7,936 nucleotides of DNA. Origin: an uncultured Lachnospiraceae bacterium. Lineage in GTDB: Bacteria; Bacillota_A; Clostridia; Lachnospirales; Lachnospiraceae. The position numbers and the translations under genes were made by a program. Shown here in pieces: positions 6,001 to 7,936 of this stretch. How positions within the stretch are numbered: the stretch's first letter is position 1; every line of letters begins with the position of its first letter. The notes under the pieces are model-generated. The model did no database searches. It saw only the letters and a program-made list of their open reading frames with translations, and was not told the DNA's origin. Location of the stretch: the NCBI GenBank assembly GCA_902795985.1, contig CADBNG010000427.1, positions 1-7,936 of the forward strand. Direction: 5' to 3'.

Positions 6001-7936
6001 CGGTACGATCCTGAAATACACTGGCCGCGATTCCCGTGATCCCTTCCGGAATCACTACGTCCGCAGGATCTCCGATATAAGCCGTCACGACCGTTCCGTC
6101 CGTCAGGAAGTCTTTTCCACGGACCTTAATCCTGCATCCCTCCGGAATCAGGCTCTTCAGTTTGGACTGATAGGTATCATAATTTGCTTCCGGAACATAA
6201 ACGGTCACAAGGCCGCCCGGCGCGCTGAAAAACCACTTCGCGTTTGCATTCGTGGTTGCAGACAGATTGTAATTAAGTATCGGAACATCCGCTGATCGGA
6301 ATTCGATGGCTTCGAGCGCCGTACATCCTGCCAGAATATGATTTATATCATTTCCGTAAGTACAATACAGATTCGTGATCCCGCTTCCGAAAACGATCTC
6401 CGACAGACCGCTGCAATTGCCAAAAGCGCGCTTTCCCACTGTCTGTACCCCGTCCGGGATCACAAAAGTACCGGTCAGAGAACTGCAATGATCAAAAGCC
6501 AGTTCCCCGATACTCCCGAGCGTATCCGGCAAAGACACTTCCGTCAGCGCTGCGCAGCCGCAAAACGCACGATTACCGACACGGGTTACGCCCTCTTCCA
6601 CAACTACACTTTCGATCTGATCCCGGAAATCCACCCATGGAATGGCGTTTTCATCCTGGAAGTCAGCCATGGCACCGGTGCCCGAGACCGTCAAAATACC
6701 GTTTTCAAAGGCCGCGGAAATGTTCTCCCCGCAGGATTCGAATACGGAAGGTCCGGCGTAATGAATCGTCGCATGAATAACAGACCAATTACCCGATCCG
6801 GACGTATTGGTACTGACCTGATTCCACATCAGCTGTGAGCCATTATAATAGACATCAGTTAATGCATTACATCCCGAAAAAGCATAATTTGTTATTTCCG
6901 TAAGGGAAGACGGAAGCGTGATCTCCTGAAGATTCTGGCAATTCTGGAACGCAAACGGCTGGATCAGAGTGATTCCTTCCGGAACTGTAAACGAACTCAT
7001 GCCGCACTCTTTAAAAACACCGCCGCCAAGATATTCCAGGACCAGATCTTCCGGGAACACAACGGACTCCAGCGCCTGGCAGTTTTCAAAAGCCTTGTCC
7101 GATATTTCTGTCAGGGCCGATCCTTCCGGTACTTCAATGGCGGTCAGCCCGCCGCGGTCCGCAAAAGCTCCGCCGCAGATCCGCTCCACACTCTGAGGCA
7201 CCGAAAACGCGCCCTGGATATCCGCCGCACAGTAGACCAGTTCCGTATCATCCGCGCTGTAAAGAATACCATCCGCAAACTTGAAGGCTGTATTATCACC
7301 GTTCAAGGTGAGCCCTCCCGGCAGAGGTGTCAACCACACGAAGCAATTACCGATCGACGTAACTCCTGAAGGGAGTTCCAATGCCGTCAATTGGCTGCAT
7401 TCGGAAAAAGCATATTCTCCGATCGATGTGAGCGTATCGGGAAGAGAAACGCTTTTCAGAACCTGTATGCCGCTAAATGCATAATCCGCGATCCCGGTGA
7501 TCCCCTCTTCGATCACGGCATTCCGGACAATGCCGCTTAAATCCAGAAACGCTCCCTCCTCTGCTCCATCCATAGTCAGAACAGAAATATCCAAAAGGCC
7601 GGTTCCGCTGAATACCATGAGCCCGTCGCCGTCTATCGTCCAGGTCACAGTATCCCCGCATTTTCCGGTAAGGTTTCCCAGACAGTGAAGCGTAGCTTTA
7701 TAAAATTGATCTTCGTCATTGCTGTTGTCGCCGATATAGACATTGCTCCAATCTGAGGGGCTGCCGTTATAATAGATATCCGCCAGGGACGGGCATTGTA
7801 AACAGGCATGCCTGCCGATATAGGACAAAGTCCGCGGTAAAGTAAGGGACTCCAAACCGGAGCAAAGCATGAAAGCATAGTCCGAGATCCCTGTAAGCCC
7901 TTCCGGGAACACCAAAGAAGTCAGACCGGTGCAGCC
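1..7936 (-). CDS. Giant multidomain LRR / FN3 / Ig-like / PKD surface protein, internal fragment open at both ends
   Basis: One minus-strand frame, with codons ending at bases 7936, 7933 and so on down to 2-4, is open across the entire window: 2645 codons, no stop, with base 1 starting the next codon. Translation gives a coherent domain series: BspA-type leucine-rich repeats (residues 1-865), alternating FN3 and Ig-like domains (866-1745), PKD (1746-1833), a carboxypeptidase-regulatory-like fold (1834-1922), an unassigned beta region (1923-2242) and an acidic helical region (2243-2645). The true start, any signal peptide and the C-terminal anchor are all outside, so the full protein exceeds 2645 residues. 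Proteins of this style are usually secreted or cell-surface adhesins in anaerobic Firmicutes. That role is inferred from architecture. No enzymatic motif was seen. Codon use is uniform along the gene (CCG for proline, CTG for leucine, few TTA, CTA or TCA), with no sign that one part was recently acquired. Confidence 0.95.
2..1210 (-). other. Acidic helical region of unknown family, runs off the window
   Basis: Residues 2243-2645. After the last strands (TYSYAIYNVSVLP) the composition changes sharply to helix-forming, Asp/Glu/Leu/Ala-rich sequence with few Gly or Pro. Examples are EEEMADLIDAF, DFWHQLGEALYENTKAALAL, FKEIFTHEEDEEKTKG and AAREEAELLLGAILES. It shows no LRR, FN3 or PKD pattern and no transmembrane-length hydrophobic stretch. 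I do not recognise the family. It may be a ligand-binding or structural helical bundle. The coding frame continues beyond base 1, so its end is unknown. Confidence 0.6.
1211..2170 (-). other. Unassigned beta-rich region
   Basis: Residues 1923-2242, about 320 residues, mostly alternating hydrophobic strands. One part (FFDIKLHLFNNAG, then VRLNVPDGLSI, then VNWVVRGDKAGNYELEAQYNA) has the N-x-x-x and W-x-x-x-G...G-x-Y pattern of CARDB/NEW3-like Ig sandwich domains. A second part (MKLTLSINQKLDYGALYFDVSIMNAGDADMYL) repeats the strand-N-x-G layout. Two such sandwiches are therefore plausible. No catalytic motif was recognised. The family assignment is inference only. Confidence 0.4.
2171..2437 (-). 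other. Carboxypeptidase-regulatory / prealbumin-like beta domain
   Basis: Residues 1834-1922. The pattern GTVKVHVTDESGKALTDVPV, then a Gly-Gly turn with VSFTAQTGRYSVGAYLTGY and a final VTLVLV strand, fits the CarboxypepD_reg/Cna-B-like family: V-x-D-x-x-G-x-P-L-x-x-V, then G-x-Y-x-V-x-x-x-x-x-G-Y. These are stalk or linker domains in surface proteins. I see no isopeptide-bond triad, but cannot exclude one. Confidence 0.75.
2438..2701 (-). other. PKD domain
   Basis: Residues 1746-1833. The PKD signature is plain: YTFDFGDGT (Asp1783, Gly1785, Asp1786, Gly1787), followed by AHTYQQSGEYTATLTLMD, matching the family's W/F-D-F-G-D-G...H-x-Y...G-x-Y-x-V/A-x-L pattern. PKD domains are extracellular spacer or binding modules. 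It stands between the FN3/Ig stalk and the C-terminal half. Confidence 0.9.
2702..2980 (-). other. FN3-like domain 5
   Basis: Residues 1653-1745. Strand-B Trp1672 (ITLSW), strand-C YRIYRKESGG, and ATYIYRVEAADDCGNVS. It is the last FN3 and is followed directly by the PKD domain rather than a fifth Ig-like unit. A DPDPDL stretch is coded by a small GGATCC-like tandem (bases 2823-2835). Confidence 0.9.
2981..3298 (-). other. Ig-like domain 4
   Basis: Residues 1547-1652. It opens TEAPQIL, contains FGVLVSDNWKVDSVLIRY, and closes VNVTVTDAAGNVEEAS and YTVDKNAP. The VTDAAGN ending is typical of bacterial Ig-like repeats in surface proteins. No Asp-box turn is present in this copy. Confidence 0.7.
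3299..3577 (-). other. FN3-like domain 4
   Basis: Residues 1454-1546. Strand-B Trp1474 (IDVSW), strand-C YNIYRSSDSS, then LPGTVYYYSVAAVDLAGNIS. It is the most canonical bacterial FN3 of the set and ends in a PVEDTEAPQ linker. Confidence 0.9.
3578..3898 (-). other. Ig-like domain 3
   Basis: Residues 1347-1453. It opens TTAPVIV, carries VSLSFTASDNSAIQSLKI, a degenerate relative of the Asp-box turn (TSPNALVW), and closes YVRAVALDIYDNESN then IIDHTAP. The same DN and D-x-x-x-N-x-S features occur in Ig-like domains 2 and 4, supporting a duplicated Ig-like unit. Confidence 0.65.
3899..4177 (-). other. FN3-like domain 3
   Basis: Residues 1254-1346. Strand-B Trp1274 (ITLSW), strand-C FFRVEKKN, and DQDYTYRVTAYDKRGN near the end. 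It follows the IDNNGPAQV linker and precedes LIDTTAPVI. Confidence 0.88.
4178..4483 (-). other. Ig-like domain 2 with an Asp-box-like turn
   Basis: Residues 1152-1253. It opens with EEAPQVI, has SRDNIAV (start of the conserved DN motif shared with Ig-like domains 3 and 4), then SYDNGETW (1195-1202), which fits the S-x-D-x-G-x-T-W Asp-box pattern. It closes with AQDAKGNIS and YTIDNNGP. The Ig-like fold is inferred from placement and motif conservation among neighbours. Confidence 0.65.
4484..4762 (-). other. FN3-like domain 2
   Basis: Residues 1059-1151. Strand-B Trp1079 (IVVSW), strand-C YRLYRMAEN, and KYYYYVTAVSNLG in strands E-F. The four Tyr are encoded by four identical TAT codons. It ends in a short ALPVP linker before Ig-like domain 2. 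Confidence 0.88.
4763..5098 (-). other. Ig-like domain 1 (divergent)
   Basis: Residues 947-1058, about 112 residues, beta-rich, closing with VPEGEYTLLAEYTS and FTVDKTLP. It sits in the Ig-like slot of the alternating stalk but shares little with Ig-like domains 2-4: it lacks their SDN/RDN motif and carries a longer acidic loop with Trp and Cys (DDAWRTLLCD). The fold is inferred from position and strand pattern, so it may belong to another beta-sandwich family. Confidence 0.5.
5099..5341 (-). other. FN3-like domain 1
   Basis: Residues 866-946. FN3 signatures visible are the strand-B Trp882 (VRLYW), strand-C FRVYRNN, and the strand-E/F stretch LEPDTDYTYSVCAY. It joins the LRR tract to the stalk. 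It is slightly shorter than the other FN3 units and, unlike them, is not followed by an acidic ...EAP/TAP linker. Confidence 0.8.
5405..5437 (-). other. Degenerate YVLP...Y module closing the LRR tract
   Basis: Residues 834-844 (YVLPDALETYR) look like a second, shortened copy of the element at residues 580-603. They follow the last LRR units and a loop rich in Gly and Ser (about 795-833). After it the sequence moves through a short linker (845-865) into the first FN3 domain, so this is the C-terminal edge of the LRR tract. Confidence 0.5.
6128..6199 (-). other. YVPE...Y module closing the second LRR block
   Basis: Residues 580-603 read YVPEANYDTYQSKL and continue to PEGCRI. This is a strand-helix element typically found after an LRR_5 block, where the pattern is ϕYVP followed by a short helix containing Tyr. 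It is preceded by a stretch with no LRR pattern (about 545-579) and followed at residue 611 by LTDGTVVTAYIGDPADVVIPEGI, which starts the third LRR block. It therefore marks a boundary between LRR blocks. Its function is unknown and probably structural. Confidence 0.55.
6668..6856 (-). repeat. LRR cap module, copy 2 (YYNG-W followed by Cys-Gly...SGTGAM)
   Basis: Residues 361-423 repeat the layout of copy 1: DVYYNG (361-366), Trp371, an ATIHY strand, then Cys402-Gly403 and VSGTGAM ending at Met423. Repeats resume after IPW with VVEEGVTRVGNRAF. The Asp-to-Trp distance is ten residues in both copies, and Trp-to-Cys is 30 in copy 1 and 31 in copy 2. The Trp of the WTI segment in copy 1 is replaced here (ISAAFENG), so the copies have diverged. 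Confidence 0.8.
7598..7780 (-). repeat. LRR cap module, copy 1 (YYNG-W followed by Cys-Gly...SGTG)
   Basis: Residues 53-113 leave the LRR pattern. DIYYNG (53-58) is followed by Trp63 and an ATLHC strand. Then comes a beta segment starting Cys93-Gly94, with VTWTIDGDG and ending FSGTG (109-113), after which repeats resume with VIEEGITGIADYAF. Such YYxG-W and Cys-Gly...W...SGTG segments often punctuate BspA-like tracts in Clostridia (general family knowledge). Copy 2 lies about 308 residues downstream. Confidence 0.8.

Larger units (their letters stand above)
5402..7936 (-). repeat. BspA-type leucine-rich repeat tract (about 20 LRR_5-like repeats)
   Basis: Residues 1-845 hold about twenty repeats of roughly 23 residues with the pattern L-x-x-ϕ-x-L-P-x-x-L/V-x-x-I-G-x-x-A-F-x-x-C. 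Clear examples of the hallmark are DYAF, EYAFSEC, DKAFENC, PFAFQNC, NYAFSGC, NRAFCGC, ELAFDHC, KRAFGNC, DWAFSGC, AFAFYNC and TGAFKHC. Some copies are degenerate, such as GNCFVWL and HILAGC. Several repeats are lengthened by a Gly-Thr step between units (LTGTFVIPDGV, LEGTLELPDTV, LSGTIVIPDGV). The family is known from Bacteroides/Tannerella BspA and many gut Firmicutes surface proteins, where such repeats bind host or environmental ligands. The ligand here cannot be read from sequence. The tract begins beyond the window. Confidence 0.93.

Noticed and set aside
7473..7878. Short minus-strand ORFs of 62 and 77 codons near the high-coordinate end
   Set aside because: Both are in shifted frames relative to the LRR-coding frame, which runs through the same bases with intact repeats.
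1..7936. Search for promoters, terminators, RNA genes, IS ends or CRISPR repeats
   Set aside because: The window is coding throughout, the repeated patterns are protein-level and divergent at the DNA level, and no regularly spaced identical repeats or tRNA-like structures were seen.

Overview
The whole window lies inside one very large protein-coding gene on the minus strand. Read from base 7936 down to base 2, a single frame stays open for 2645 codons. I found no stop and no frameshift while translating it by eye. Neither end of the gene is present: the first codon is already inside a leucine-rich repeat, and the last codon falls in a helical region. There is no intergenic DNA, promoter, terminator, RNA gene, mobile element or CRISPR array. 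Residue numbers below count from the first in-window codon (7936-7934 = residue 1).

The product reads as a giant modular extracellular protein. In order from the N-terminal side it has: (1) residues 1-865, about twenty BspA-type leucine-rich repeats (LRR_5 style), with two copies of a YYNG/W plus Cys-Gly/SGTG cap module and two YVP-type modules; (2) residues 866-1745, a stalk of five fibronectin type III-like domains alternating with four Ig-like domains at a very regular period of about 197 residues; (3) residues 1746-1833, a PKD domain; (4) residues 1834-1922, a carboxypeptidase-regulatory/prealbumin-like beta domain; (5) residues 1923-2242, a beta-rich region that I cannot firmly assign; (6) residues 2243-2645, an acidic, mostly helical region of unknown identity that runs off the window.

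The repeat style (TIGxxAF-type repeats, YYNG-W caps, Cys-Gly...SGTG caps, FN3/Ig stalks) and the roughly balanced base composition fit the large surface or secreted proteins of anaerobic gut or rumen Firmicutes (Clostridia). This is an inference from protein style only; no taxonomic marker gene is in the window. The likely role is adhesion or binding at the cell surface, with the LRR tract as a binding face held out on an FN3/Ig stalk. No catalytic motif was recognised. The signal peptide and any cell-wall anchor would lie outside the window. I see no multi-gene system here. The least explained part is the helical segment near the window's low-coordinate end.
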